Source: Candidatus Rifleibacteriota bacterium (GTDB taxonomy: Bacteria > Muiribacteriota > Ozemobacteria > Ozemobacterales > Ozemobacteraceae). Taken from it: 64,000 nt of DNA. Numbering within the stretch: position 1 is the first letter of the stretch; each line of letters begins with the position of its first letter. The notes under the pieces were generated by a model. It saw only the letters and a program-made list of their open reading frames with translations. It was not told the origin of the DNA and searched no databases. Where the stretch lies: NCBI GenBank assembly GCA_012517355.1, contig JAAYVD010000073.1, forward strand, positions 1 to 64,000, read 5' to 3'. Position numbers and translations under genes: made by a program. This document shows, in pieces, positions 33,688 through 41,913 of the stretch.

Positions 33688-34680
33688 ATGCACATTCCGG
33701 ATGGATTCCTCAATGCCCCTACCGCAATTGCCTGCGGGATCCTGGCCACCGCCGGTGTCGGAATGGCCCTGCATTCGGCCGCCCGCTCCCTGCCGCCCAA
33801 AAAAGTTCCTCTTCTCGGGTTGTCCGCCGCCTTCGTGTTCGCCGCCCAGATGCTCAATTTCCCGGTGGTGGGGGGAACCTCCGGCCACCTGATCGGCGCG
33901 GTCCTGTGCGCGGTTCTTCTCGGCCCAGGGGCTGCCGTGACCATCATGACGTCGGTCCTCATCCTGCAATGCTTCCTCTTTGCCGATGGGGGCCTGACCG
34001 CCCTGGGGGCCAATCTCTTCAACATGGCCCTGGTGGCACCGATCGTCGGATTCGGCGTCTACCGCGGAGTGGTGCGGATGTTGGGAACCGACCTCCGGGC
34101 CCTTCTCGCCGGCACGGCCTTCGGGGCCTGGTGTTCCACCGTCGCGGCGGCCCTCGCCTGCGCCGGGGAACTGGCCACCTCGGGGGTCGTCTCCTGGCAG
34201 GCGGTCGTTCCCGCCATGGGGTTCGTCCACGTCCTGATCGGGTGCGGGGAAGCAGTCATCACTGCCCTCGTGGTCGCTTTCGTGGTTCGGGCGCGGCCGG
34301 AGCTTCTCCCGGGCCGGGAGCCCTGCGCCGGCGAAAACGGGGATTGGACCCTGACCGGATACGGGGTGGTCCTGGCCCTGGGGTTGGTTCTCTTCGTCTC
34401 CCCCTTCGCCAGCCGTTGGCCGGACGGCCTGGAGAGAATTGCCACCGACCTGGGCTTTGCACACCAGGCCACGCCCGTTCCCGTCTTCCCGTCCCCCCTT
34501 CCGGACTATTCGGTTCCCGGCGTTGTTTCGCCAGCCTGGGCCACGATCCTGGCCGGGGTGACCGGCCTCCTTCTGGCCTTCATGCTGGCCTTCCTTCTCG
34601 GTTCGGGGTTGTCCCGTTCCCGGTGGGCCATGGGAGCGGCTTTCCCCGCAGGAACGGACCGTGTCCCGCCTGCTGGCTGA
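33688..34680 (+). CDS. nikMN: Nickel ECF transporter substrate-binding subunit, NikM-NikN fusion (CbiM/PDGLE)
   Basis: The protein has 330 residues. It starts MHIPDGFL, where the N-terminal amine and His2 help chelate the metal in CbiM/NikM proteins. Seven or so helices (about 1-215) form the S component, including NFPVVGGTSGHLIGAVL and LILQCFLFADGGLTALGANLFNMALV. The C-terminal part (about 225-315) is a PDGLE domain (SRWPDGLERIATDLGF) between two helices, which is the NikN/CbiN role fused on. It lies 18 bp after nikR and overlaps nikQ by 20 bp. Nickel rather than cobalt is inferred from the adjoining NikR. Confidence 0.9.
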   Translation: MHIPDGFLNAPTAIACGILATAGVGMALHSAARSLPPKKVPLLGLSAAFVFAAQMLNFPVVGGTSGHLIGAVLCAVLLGPGAAVTIMTSVLILQCFLFADGGLTALGANLFNMALVAPIVGFGVYRGVVRMLGTDLRALLAGTAFGAWCSTVAAALACAGELATSGVVSWQAVVPAMGFVHVLIGCGEAVITALVVAFVVRARPELLPGREPCAGENGDWTLTGYGVVLALGLVLFVSPFASRWPDGLERIATDLGFAHQATPVPVFPSPLPDYSVPGVVSPAWATILAGVTGLLLAFMLAFLLGSGLSRSRWAMGAAFPAGTDRVPPAG

Positions 34681-35275
34681 CCCCTACCAGCCGGGTTCCA
34701 GCCTCGTTCACCGCTGGAGGCCCGTGCCCAAGGTGGTCGGCATCCTGGCCCTGGTTGCCCTGACGGCAGTTCTTCCGACCTCGGCCTGGCCCGCCTACGG
34801 GGGGATGGGATGCGGAGCGCTGTTCCTGGTCGTTCTGTCCGGCATCTCCCCGGCCCGGGTGGGGTGGCGGTTGCTGGCCCTGGAACCCCTGGCCCTGGGA
34901 GTCGCCCTGTTGGCCCTTTTTCGGCCTGATGGGGTGAACCTGTTCCTGACACTGGCCGCCAAGAGCACCTTGTGCCTGACCTGGATCCTTCTGCTGACCG
35001 CGACCACCCCGTTTTCCGGGATCTTGGCTGCATTGCAGTGGATGCGGGTTCCGGGCCTCCTGGTCACGACCCTGGGTTTGGCCTACCGCTACCTGTTCGT
35101 TCTGGCCGAAGAAGCCGAGCGAATGAGCCGGGCCAGGCGCAGCCGGACCCTTTCCCCTGGTCGCTGGTTCACCTGGGGAACGGCGGCCACCGTTGCGGGG
35201 CAGTTGTTCCTGCGGACCGCCGATCGGGCAGAGCGGGTTTGCGCGGCCATGACGGCCCGGGGATGGAAGCGATGA
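34661..35275 (+). CDS. nikQ: ECF transporter transmembrane subunit NikQ/CbiQ
   Basis: The protein has 204 residues from a GTG start that overlaps nikMN by 20 bp and is preceded by GCAGGAACG. It has four to five helices. The CbiQ-type coupling helices appear as EEAERMSRARRSRT and the second copy AERVCAAMTARGWKR, each with the Ala-Arg-Gly-like motif that contacts the ATPase (ARR, ARG). It forms the energy-coupling membrane component of the nickel ECF complex with NikMN and NikO. Confidence 0.9.
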   Translation: MSRLLADPYQPGSSLVHRWRPVPKVVGILALVALTAVLPTSAWPAYGGMGCGALFLVVLSGISPARVGWRLLALEPLALGVALLALFRPDGVNLFLTLAAKSTLCLTWILLLTATTPFSGILAALQWMRVPGLLVTTLGLAYRYLFVLAEEAERMSRARRSRTLSPGRWFTWGTAATVAGQLFLRTADRAERVCAAMTARGWKR

Positions 35276-36021
35276 ACGTGGTGGAAGTGCGGGGGCTTCG
35301 ATACCGCTACCAGGAGGGGAACGAGGCCTTGCAGGATGTTTCCCTCGCCCTGGCGGAAGGGGAGCGGCTCGGCCTGATCGGCCCAAACGGGGCAGGGAAA
35401 TCGACCCTGCTCTGGCACCTCAACGGCCTTCTGCCGGAAAACCCCACCGGCCCCGCGGCGGTACATGTCCTGGGAACGCCAGTGGAGGAGCCTTTCCTCG
35501 CCGAAGTTCGGACCCGGGTCGGGTTGCTCTTCCAGAACCCCGACGACCAGCTCTTCTGCCCGACGGTTGGTGAGGACGTGGCCTTCGGCCCGATGCAGCT
35601 CGGGTTGCAGGAAGCAGAGTGGAGGGAAAGGGTCCGCAGCAGCCTGGCCCGGGTGGGCCTCGCGGGATTCGAGAACCGGCATCCCCACCACCTGAGCCAG
35701 GGTGAGAAGCACCGCGTCTGCCTGGCCGGGTTGCTGGCCATGGATTCCCGTGTCCTGGTGCTGGACGAACCTTCCGCCGGGCTCGACCCGCGAGGCCGCC
35801 GGGAGCTGAAGGAATTGCTCCTGGGCTTGCCGCTGGCCCAGATCATGGCGACCCATGACCTGGAGTTGGTGGTGGAGGTCTGCCACCGTGTTCTGGTGCT
35901 CGATGCGGGGAGGGTTGTGGCCCAGGGCCCCGTGCCGGAAATCCTCGGGGACGAGTCCCTCATGCTGGCCCACGGCCTGGAGACGCCCCACATTCTTCGG
36001 CACCGTCATCCCCACGGGTAG
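35272..36021 (+). CDS. nikO: ECF transporter ATP-binding subunit NikO/CbiO
   Basis: The protein has 249 residues in an ATGA overlap with nikQ. An alternative ATG at 35263 would add three residues. Walker A GPNGAGKST, Q-loop FQNPDDQLF, signature LSQGEKHR, Walker B VLVLDEPSAGLD and the switch His in ATHD are all intact. The short CbiO layout lacks long extensions. It powers nickel import and is the last gene of the nikR-nikMN-nikQ-nikO unit; a T-rich stretch (TTTTTCTCTTC) follows the stop, without a clear hairpin. Confidence 0.92.
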   Translation: MNVVEVRGLRYRYQEGNEALQDVSLALAEGERLGLIGPNGAGKSTLLWHLNGLLPENPTGPAAVHVLGTPVEEPFLAEVRTRVGLLFQNPDDQLFCPTVGEDVAFGPMQLGLQEAEWRERVRSSLARVGLAGFENRHPHHLSQGEKHRVCLAGLLAMDSRVLVLDEPSAGLDPRGRRELKELLLGLPLAQIMATHDLELVVEVCHRVLVLDAGRVVAQGPVPEILGDESLMLAHGLETPHILRHRHPHG

Positions 36022-36260
36022 ATTTTTCTCTTCTGGTTCCCCAGTTGGCCGAAGCCTGGGAACCACGGCCCTGACAGGGAGTTTCTCTGGTGGCCCGAAG
36101 GACCGGAAAGCCCTCGCATCACGAATGGAGGCCTTCGGGGCAGCCCAACTGCAGGTTGGCATCCGGCATGGGTTCACGGCGGGAAAGGTCAGTTGGGGAG
36201 GATTCCCGCTGCCCCCGTCTTTCCTGCGGCCGGGGCGGATCTCCGGGGCCCGAAAAGCAG

Positions 36261-36299
36261 AAATCCTCGTCAGCCCAGGAAAGGGGCGGACGAGGATTT
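36261..36299 (-). terminator. Terminator downstream of tmRNA
   Basis: An 11-bp perfect inverted repeat (AAATCCTCGTC / GACGAGGATTT) begins 6 nt past the tmRNA 3' end on the minus strand and is followed by CTGCTTTTC. Position and structure fit the ssrA terminator. The gap 36022-36260 holds nothing else I can support. Confidence 0.7.
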
Positions 36300-36305
36300 G
36301 CCCAA

Positions 36306-36665
36306 TGGAGGTGGCGGGAATCGAACCCGCGTCCGAAGAGGATCACAGACACCGTCTACCATCATGTTCTGCGTTGGAGGATTTAAGGCTTTCGGAACTC
36401 GCAGACGAAGTCTCTACTCACCCGAGCCGTCTGGAAAGTCTCGATGACGGGCGCCAGGGGCCCCACACGTCACCCAGCCGGATTTGTCGTCGGTTCTCCA
36501 GGAGCCTACCGGCGTCGTCCCCCGGGAACCGTCGAGCCTAATTAGGCTGCGAGTGCCAGGTCTTCGTTGGCAGTTGTTTTTTTGGCCGATTTTTTACGAG
36601 GCCCTTCGACCAACCTCGGATGGCAGGTGGCAGCTCACGCTCCCCGTCGAAACCAGGACACCCCC
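36306..36665 (-). ncRNA. ssrA: Transfer-messenger RNA (tmRNA)
   Basis: About 360 nt. The tRNA-like ends pair as GGGGGTG (5') with CACCTCC (3'), discriminator A. The T-arm GCGGGTTCGATTCCCGC and the 5' GGTTTCGACGGGG are typical. No CCA is encoded (TTG follows), so a CCA-adding enzyme must complete it. The internal reading frame gives the tag AKKTTANEDLALAA followed by TAA. It rescues stalled ribosomes and marks products for proteolysis. A strong promoter and a terminator flank it. No smpB is adjacent. Confidence 0.95.
36542..36586 (-). other. tmRNA tag-peptide reading frame
   Basis: GCC AAA AAA ACA ACT GCC AAC GAA GAC CTG GCA CTC GCA GCC TAA encodes AKKTTANEDLALAA. The ending LALAA is the usual protease-recognition tail. 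Confidence 0.9.
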
Positions 36666-36708
36666 GGGAAAAACGAAAACTACCGTCGGAACGACCTCCG
36701 ACATCCAC

Positions 36709-36737
36709 AATATAGGACCCACCGTAATGAGCGTCAA
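36709..36737 (-). promoter_or_regulatory. Sigma70-type promoter of tmRNA
   Basis: On the minus strand TTGACG, 17 bp, TATATT. The predicted start near 36702 leaves a leader of about 37 nt before the mature 5' end, to be removed by RNase P. Confidence 0.75.
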
Positions 36738-37072
36738 GGGCGATTTTCTGAATCCGGTCATTTCTTCATGGCCGAAAGAACGCAGACATCCCCTGGGAGG
36801 TGAAGGCGGCCTGCCGGTTCAAAAAACGGCCACCTCCCTATAGAGAGGATTTCTCCCTCTGGGTGAGGTGACTATTCTCTTCCCGCGTTCCCTGATGAGT
36901 TCTCTCCACTCCATTCTGAGACTCTAGGCCGCGTAGGAACCCGAATCGGCGCAGGTCTGGCGCCAGCATCAGAACAATCCGCCACGCCAGGAGGTTCTGA
37001 CGCCTCTCGCCCTTCTCCCCATTCCCCGTTTCCCCTGCAACCCTGGGGGGCCAGAAAAATGCCAGAGCCCCC
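36738..37072. other. Intergenic region between the tmRNA promoter and the ankyrin gene
   Basis: No gene is supportable. An imperfect hairpin spans 36795-36838 (outer stem GGGAGGTG/CACCTCCC, inner GCCG/CGGC). It lacks a T-tract, so its role as a terminator for the ankyrin gene is uncertain. Confidence 0.35.
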
Positions 37073-38845
37073 CTATTGTCCTGAGTTACCCGCTTCCAGC
37101 GATCCGACCACCTCGGGAAAGCCTCTTTCCCGGGCCAGGTCGACCGCCCGCCGGCCCTCCCGGTCCTTGTGCCCGGCCGGGCAGCCGTGCCGGACCAGCA
37201 GGTCGGCAATGTCCTTGTGGCCGTAGCAGGCGGCCCAGAACAGGGCGGTCCAGTCGAGGTTGTCACGGGCCTTCGGGTCCGCCCCGCGCAGCAGGAGCAG
37301 CCGGACCGCGTCGGCCTGGCCCCTTTCGCACGCCTGCATCAGCGGCGTCCGGCCCGCCCCGTCGCGGGGGTCGACGGGGACCTTCGCTTCCAGGAGGGCT
37401 TCGATCACCGGGCAAAGCCCCCGGAAGGCCGCCAGGTGCAACGGCGTCTGCCGCCGCCGCGTCACGTGATCGGCCGCCGCCCCCCGCCAGAGCAGCTCGC
37501 GCACCACCTCGACGTGACCGTTCATCACCGCCAGCTCGAGGGCGGTCTCCTCCTCGGCGGGCTCGACCAGGTCGACCCGCGCGCCGCCCTCCACCAGCCG
37601 CTTGACCGCCTCCCGGTGGCCGTGGTCGGCGGCCAGCATCAACGGGGTCAGGTTCCGGCGGTCCGGCGCATCGGGGGTCACCCCCTTGGCCTGCAGCAGA
37701 TGGCCGATCGCCTCGGCGCACCCCCGGTTCGCGGCCAGGTGCAGGGCCGTTTCCCCGTCGGTGTCCCGCGCCTGGGCATCGGCTCCCGCCTGCAACAGGC
37801 ACCGCACCGCCTCGCTCTGGCCCTCGGCCGCGGCCAGCATCAGCGGCGTCTTCCCCTCGCGATCCTTGGGGTCCGGAGTGATCGGAAAAGCCAGCAGCCG
37901 CTGCAGCACGGCCACCTGTCCATGCTGCGCCGCGACATGGAGCGGGGTACGCTGAGCGGCGTCGGGGAAGACCGGCGACAGGCCCCGCTCCAGGAACAGG
38001 GCCACGACCCCCTCCTGGCCGGCCGCGGCCGCGGTGTGGAACGGCGTCATCCCGGCGGCGTCCCTGATCATGGGATGGCCGCCCGCTTCCAGCAGGGCTG
38101 CCACCGCCGCCACGTGCCCGTTCCCCGCCGCCAGGTGCAGGGGGGAGGCCCCGCCCGCCGACAGGGTGTCGGGGGAAGCATGGGCGCGCACGAGCGGGCC
38201 GATCAGAGCGGCATGACCCATGGCCGCGGCCAGGTGCAGCACCGTCTCGCCCGCCGGCCGGTTGCGGATGCGCGGGTCGGCTTCATGGGCGAGCAGGGCC
38301 TCGACCACCGGCAGGTTCCCCCGCCGGACGGCCCGGAACAGCGCGGTCTCCCCCGACCGTGTCTCCACCACGTTCGTGGCGGCCCCCTTCCCCAGCAGCA
38401 GCTCCACCACCCGGGTGTGTCCCGCCCCGGCCGCCAGCATCAACGCCGTGTCTCCCTCCGGGCTGCGGGCGTCCGGCCGGGCCCCGCGGCTCAGCAGCAC
38501 CTGCACGAGCTCCGCCCGCCCCCGGGCTGCCGCCTCCAGCAGCAGAGGCCGGCCGGACGGGCCGGTGGATTCCGGGGCCAGGCCCGTCTCCAGCAGGGTG
38601 GCCAGCATCGGCCCGTCGTCACGGGCCATCGCCGTCTCGAGGGAGGCTGGTTCGCCTGCCTTCGGGCACGGACCGTCGGGGGGAGGCTCCCGGTCGGGAC
38701 AGGGACGCAACCGCTCCGGGGCGGTGGCCTGGGCGGGCGCCGGCAGCTCCTGGCCCGGCATTTCGCCCATGGCGGGGGGAACGGCCAGCAGGGCCATTCC
38801 GAGCAGCAGGACGAGGTGGTGGCGGCAAAGGGGGCGGTTTTCCAT
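37073..38845 (-). CDS. Secreted ankyrin-repeat protein
   Basis: The protein has 590 residues. ATG 38845 follows AGGAGG with 5 nt spacing; the track start is 175 codons too early. The N-terminus has a signal peptide (LVLLLGMALLAVPPAMG) and a Pro-rich linker, followed by about fourteen ankyrin repeats from residue 70 to the end (GDTALMLAAGAGHTRVVELLLGKGA-type units). The repeats are regular and no catalytic domain is seen. Such proteins are binding scaffolds; export to the periplasm or outside is inferred from the signal peptide. The pilin-like gene lies 77 bp upstream on the same strand, so the two may be co-transcribed. Confidence 0.88.
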   Translation of the reverse strand: MENRPLCRHHLVLLLGMALLAVPPAMGEMPGQELPAPAQATAPERLRPCPDREPPPDGPCPKAGEPASLETAMARDDGPMLATLLETGLAPESTGPSGRPLLLEAAARGRAELVQVLLSRGARPDARSPEGDTALMLAAGAGHTRVVELLLGKGAATNVVETRSGETALFRAVRRGNLPVVEALLAHEADPRIRNRPAGETVLHLAAAMGHAALIGPLVRAHASPDTLSAGGASPLHLAAGNGHVAAVAALLEAGGHPMIRDAAGMTPFHTAAAAGQEGVVALFLERGLSPVFPDAAQRTPLHVAAQHGQVAVLQRLLAFPITPDPKDREGKTPLMLAAAEGQSEAVRCLLQAGADAQARDTDGETALHLAANRGCAEAIGHLLQAKGVTPDAPDRRNLTPLMLAADHGHREAVKRLVEGGARVDLVEPAEEETALELAVMNGHVEVVRELLWRGAAADHVTRRRQTPLHLAAFRGLCPVIEALLEAKVPVDPRDGAGRTPLMQACERGQADAVRLLLLRGADPKARDNLDWTALFWAACYGHKDIADLLVRHGCPAGHKDREGRRAVDLARERGFPEVVGSLEAGNSGQ

Positions 38846-38922
38846 GGGATCCTCCTCGGGTTTCCCGAACGTGGGTCGTCCCCCGCCCAAACGCCGGTTC
38901 CGGGCCACGGATTGCCGGGCCG

Positions 38923-39354
38923 CTACCAGATCCCCAGGATGCTCTTCACCACTATTCCGATGTCCTCGAGCAAGCGGGAAAAACGGGCGGGAAGTGAGTT
39001 GTAGTCGCGCTCCAGGGCTGCCACGGTCTGGTCGATTTCCGACAGCCGTCCGTGGTAGGTGCAGATCACGTCGTCCGATCCGATGGCAGAATACGCGCCA
39101 CCGGATGGGCAGGGAGGTGTTGTCTCCTGGTCCTCCGGTTTGACACCCGCCCGCGCGCCCTCCAGTTTGGCCTTGTAGGCCGCCATGTAACGGCCACAGT
39201 TTCGGGCCGGCCCGATGGGGGTCCGGCGGTCGACGTGTGGGGTGGCGATGAGCAGGCCCAGGATCAGGACGCCCATCAGGGCACCGAACGCGAAGAGAGG
39301 ATCCCACCCTTCGCGGACCGGTGCGGCTGACGGGCCGGTTCCCCGGGCGGTCAC
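38923..39354 (-). CDS. Pilin-like single-helix protein with a CPxGGxY...CxxHG ending
   Basis: About 143 residues from a tentative GTG at 39354. The longer track frame runs through a dispersed repeat, so the true start is uncertain; an internal ATG before GVLILGL is another option. A hydrophobic N-terminal helix (LFAFGALMGVLILGLLIATP) is followed by CGRYMAAYKAKLEGA and CPSGGAYSAIGSDDVICTYHG. That Cys-Pro-Ser-Gly-Gly-Tyr ... Cys-x-x-His-Gly pattern is what I associate with pseudopilin-like proteins of some deep-branching phyla. A standard prepilin peptidase site is not obvious. The C-terminal region is helical. Confidence 0.55.
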   Translation of the reverse strand: MTARGTGPSAAPVREGWDPLFAFGALMGVLILGLLIATPHVDRRTPIGPARNCGRYMAAYKAKLEGARAGVKPEDQETTPPCPSGGAYSAIGSDDVICTYHGRLSEIDQTVAALERDYNSLPARFSRLLEDIGIVVKSILGIW

Positions 39355-39355
39355 C

Positions 39356-39409
39356 GGTTCCGACCGACACGATGTCGGAAGTGGGCCGCGGGCGCCAGGA
39401 TGGCGCATC
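39356..39409 (-). repeat. Dispersed palindromic repeat, copy 4 (partial)
   Basis: CGACCGACACGATGTCGGAAGTGG matches the end of the 24068-24155 copy in inverse orientation; the remainder is diverged. It lies at the 5' edge of the pilin-like gene and confuses its start. Confidence 0.6.
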
Positions 39410-39507
39410 CTCCGCGGATCCCTCCCGTGGCGACCCATGGCTGGATCGCGCCCGGGCGCGGTGGCAAAAGGCGGCTGGAAATCACGGCAGGGCGCGGCGG
39501 GGCGGTT

Positions 39508-41574
39508 TCACGCGGGGGGCGGGCCAACCCGGGCCGTCTGGGAGAACAGACCCTGGAAGAGGCTCTCGAGATCCTCGATGCGGTAGGGCTTGGGCAGCAC
39601 GCCGGCGAACCCGAAATCGGCGAACCGCGACATGATGGGGTCGTTGCTGAACCCGCTGGAGACGACGACCGTCGCCATGGGATCGAGCTGCCGGAGACCG
39701 CCGACCGCCTCCCGGCCCCCCATGCCGCCGGGGATGGTCAGGTCCATGATCACGGCGTCGAATCGCTTCCCCGCCTCGAGGTGCTTGGCATACAGCCGGA
39801 TTGCCTCCGCCCCGTCTTCGCAGGCCACCACGTCGTATCCGAGGAAGACCAGGATCTCCAGGAGCATGGTCCGCAGCTGGGAATCGTCGTCCATGATCAG
39901 GATCCGCCGGCGGGGGGCGGTCGCGGGTGTGGAGGCCGTGCCGGTGGCCGGGGCGGGTGCCGCCGGGGCGGGGTGGGGAAGGGGAACTCCCTCCGCCGCC
40001 GGCAGGTGGATGGTGAAGGTGCAGCCGGCGCCGGTGGCCGAATGGGCACCGATGTGGCCGCCGTGCCGCTTGACGATGGAATGGGTGATGGCCAGGCCCA
40101 GGCCGGTGCCGCCCGGCTTGGTCGAGAAGAACGGGTCGAAGATGCGCTCCTGCAGGTCGCGGGGAATGCCCGGCCCGGCGTCGGCGATGGCCAGCCGGAC
40201 ATACCGGCCTGGAGCCAGGCCGGGGATCTCCTCGCGCAGGAACTCGACGTTCCCGCACCGGATGCGGATGACGCCCGCCCCGCCCATGGCCTGGCTGGCG
40301 TTGAGGATGACGTTCTGGATCACCTGGCTCATCTGGCCGGTGTCGACCTCGACCGGCCACAGGTCGGCATCGATCGCGTATTCGCACCGGGTCTGGGTCC
40401 CTCGCAGCAGGAAGCTGGCCGAATCGCGGATCACCTCGGGCAGCGCGGCCACCGTCTTGACCGGTTCCCCGCCCTTGGCGAAGGTCAGCAGCTGTTGCGT
40501 GAGGTTGCGGGCCAGCAGGGTGGCCCGTTCGGCTTCGCCCAGCAGCCGTGGGACCTTGCCGCCGCCCTTCCGGGTCAGGGCGGTGCAGAGGCTGAGGTTG
40601 CCGAGGATGGCGGCCAGGAAGTTGTTGAAATCGTGGGCGATGCCGCCGGCCAGGACCTGCAGCGACTCCAGCTTGCGGGTCTTGAGCAGTTCCTGCTCCA
40701 TGCCGCGGCGCAGGGTGTCGTCGCGGAGCACGAGAACCCGGCCGATCGCCTGTTGATCATGGTTGGGAAGGAGAGCCACGGTGATGGTGACCGGGCGGCG
40801 GGTCCCGTCGCGGGCGGTCAGGATGGCGTCGGTGTCGGCGACGCCCGGCAGTCCGGCCTCGACGGGGGGGGCATTCCGCAGGATCTCCTCGAGGAGGTGG
40901 TTGCCGTTCCCCCCGCCGCCTTCCCGGGAAAGGGTCAGGACCTCCGGCAGGGGCCGGCCGCGCGCCTCCTCTTCCGTCCAGCCGGTCAGGTCGGCGGCCC
41001 GGCGGTTCAGCAGCAGGACGCAGCTCTCGGGGTCGGTGGTGATGACGCCGTCGGAAAGGCTGCGCAGGGTCACCGCCAGCCGTTCCTGGTCGTTGGCCAG
41101 GCGGTGCTCCAGGTCCTTGTGGCGGGTGATGTCGGTGCAGATCGCGACCACGCCTCGCAGCCCCCCGTGCTCGTCGAACACCGGGAATTTCTCGGTGATG
41201 AAGCTGTGCGGTTCGCCCAGCAGGGGAACCGTCTCCTCGAACTGGAGAGTGGTTCCCGCCTCGATGACCTGGGTGTCCTGTTCGCGGAACAGGCGGGCCA
41301 CCGGCTCGGGGAACACCTCGAAGTCGTCCTTGCCGCGCAGGACGGTGAGGGGGACTTGGCACAGGCGCTCGAACTCGCGGTTGACGTAGACATACCGACC
41401 CTCGCCGTCCTTCATGGCGATCGGCAGGCGGGCGTTGTCGACGATGGCGCACAGGGAATCGAGCTGCCCGGACTGGGCGGCGAACTTCCGTTCCCACTGG
41501 TGGACCTGGTCCTCCAGGAGTCGGACCTTTTCCTCCAAATGCTCCATCACACGGGCAGAACCGGTGTTTCTCAT
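39508..41574 (-). CDS. Soluble hybrid sensor histidine kinase (PAS-PAS-HK-receiver)
   Basis: The protein has 688 residues from ATG 41574, preceded by CAGGGA; the ATG at 41610 is an alternative. An N-terminal coiled coil is followed by PAS 1 (about 35-150), PAS 2 (about 165-290) and the kinase core: GGIAHDFNNFLAAI with the phospho-acceptor His, N-box NVILNASQAMG, DAGPGIP and FFSTKPGGTGLGLA. A Pro/Ala linker leads to a receiver domain (LIMDDDSQLR, phospho-acceptor Asp in VIMDLTIPGG, LPKPY). There is no membrane helix, so it senses a cytoplasmic cue. No response regulator with a DNA-binding domain is adjacent. Confidence 0.92.
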   Translation of the reverse strand: MRNTGSARVMEHLEEKVRLLEDQVHQWERKFAAQSGQLDSLCAIVDNARLPIAMKDGEGRYVYVNREFERLCQVPLTVLRGKDDFEVFPEPVARLFREQDTQVIEAGTTLQFEETVPLLGEPHSFITEKFPVFDEHGGLRGVVAICTDITRHKDLEHRLANDQERLAVTLRSLSDGVITTDPESCVLLLNRRAADLTGWTEEEARGRPLPEVLTLSREGGGGNGNHLLEEILRNAPPVEAGLPGVADTDAILTARDGTRRPVTITVALLPNHDQQAIGRVLVLRDDTLRRGMEQELLKTRKLESLQVLAGGIAHDFNNFLAAILGNLSLCTALTRKGGGKVPRLLGEAERATLLARNLTQQLLTFAKGGEPVKTVAALPEVIRDSASFLLRGTQTRCEYAIDADLWPVEVDTGQMSQVIQNVILNASQAMGGAGVIRIRCGNVEFLREEIPGLAPGRYVRLAIADAGPGIPRDLQERIFDPFFSTKPGGTGLGLAITHSIVKRHGGHIGAHSATGAGCTFTIHLPAAEGVPLPHPAPAAPAPATGTASTPATAPRRRILIMDDDSQLRTMLLEILVFLGYDVVACEDGAEAIRLYAKHLEAGKRFDAVIMDLTIPGGMGGREAVGGLRQLDPMATVVVSSGFSNDPIMSRFADFGFAGVLPKPYRIEDLESLFQGLFSQTARVGPPPA

Positions 41575-41863
41575 GGATCCCTGTCCCAATTGCGGGATGG
41601 TCGCTCTCATCTTCGTTGTAAGGGAATACCCCTACAATACAATCATTTTGCCACGAAATCCGCGAAACGTCCAATCCCTGACGCCAATCCCCACTCGGCG
41701 ATCCAACAGCACATGCACCAGCACCCGCCGCAGGCGCCCTTGGAGCCGTTCAGGGCGGACACCTCCTCCCAGGAGCCGGGATCGATCCCGCGTGTGACGA
41801 GGCCTGCCGTCGCGGGTTTGGCGGGGGTCGTCCGGGGCTTGCCTCCGATCGTTGATGGAAATG
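41575..41863. other. Intergenic region upstream of the hybrid kinase
   Basis: It holds no gene I can support. The AT-rich stretch around 41620-41650 (AATACCCCTACAATACAATC) probably contains the kinase promoter, read on the minus strand, but no confident pair of hexamers emerges. Confidence 0.35.
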
Positions 41864-41892
41864 AAAAACCGGGCCGCCAGGGGCGACCCGGT
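41864..41892 (-). terminator. Rho-independent terminator after the beta-repeat protein gene
   Basis: On the minus strand ACCGGGTCGCC - CCT - GGCGGCCCGGT is followed by TTTTC, a stem of 11 bp with one mismatch. It begins 22 bp past the stop at 41914. Confidence 0.8.
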
Positions 41893-41913
41893 GGGTGCCG
41901 GGGACCGCAGGAT

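Noticed and set aside
36306-36340. A tRNA gene suggested by the TTCGATTCCCGC T-arm
   Set aside because: The T-arm and acceptor end belong to tmRNA; no anticodon arm follows, and the tag frame and 5' end complete a tmRNA.
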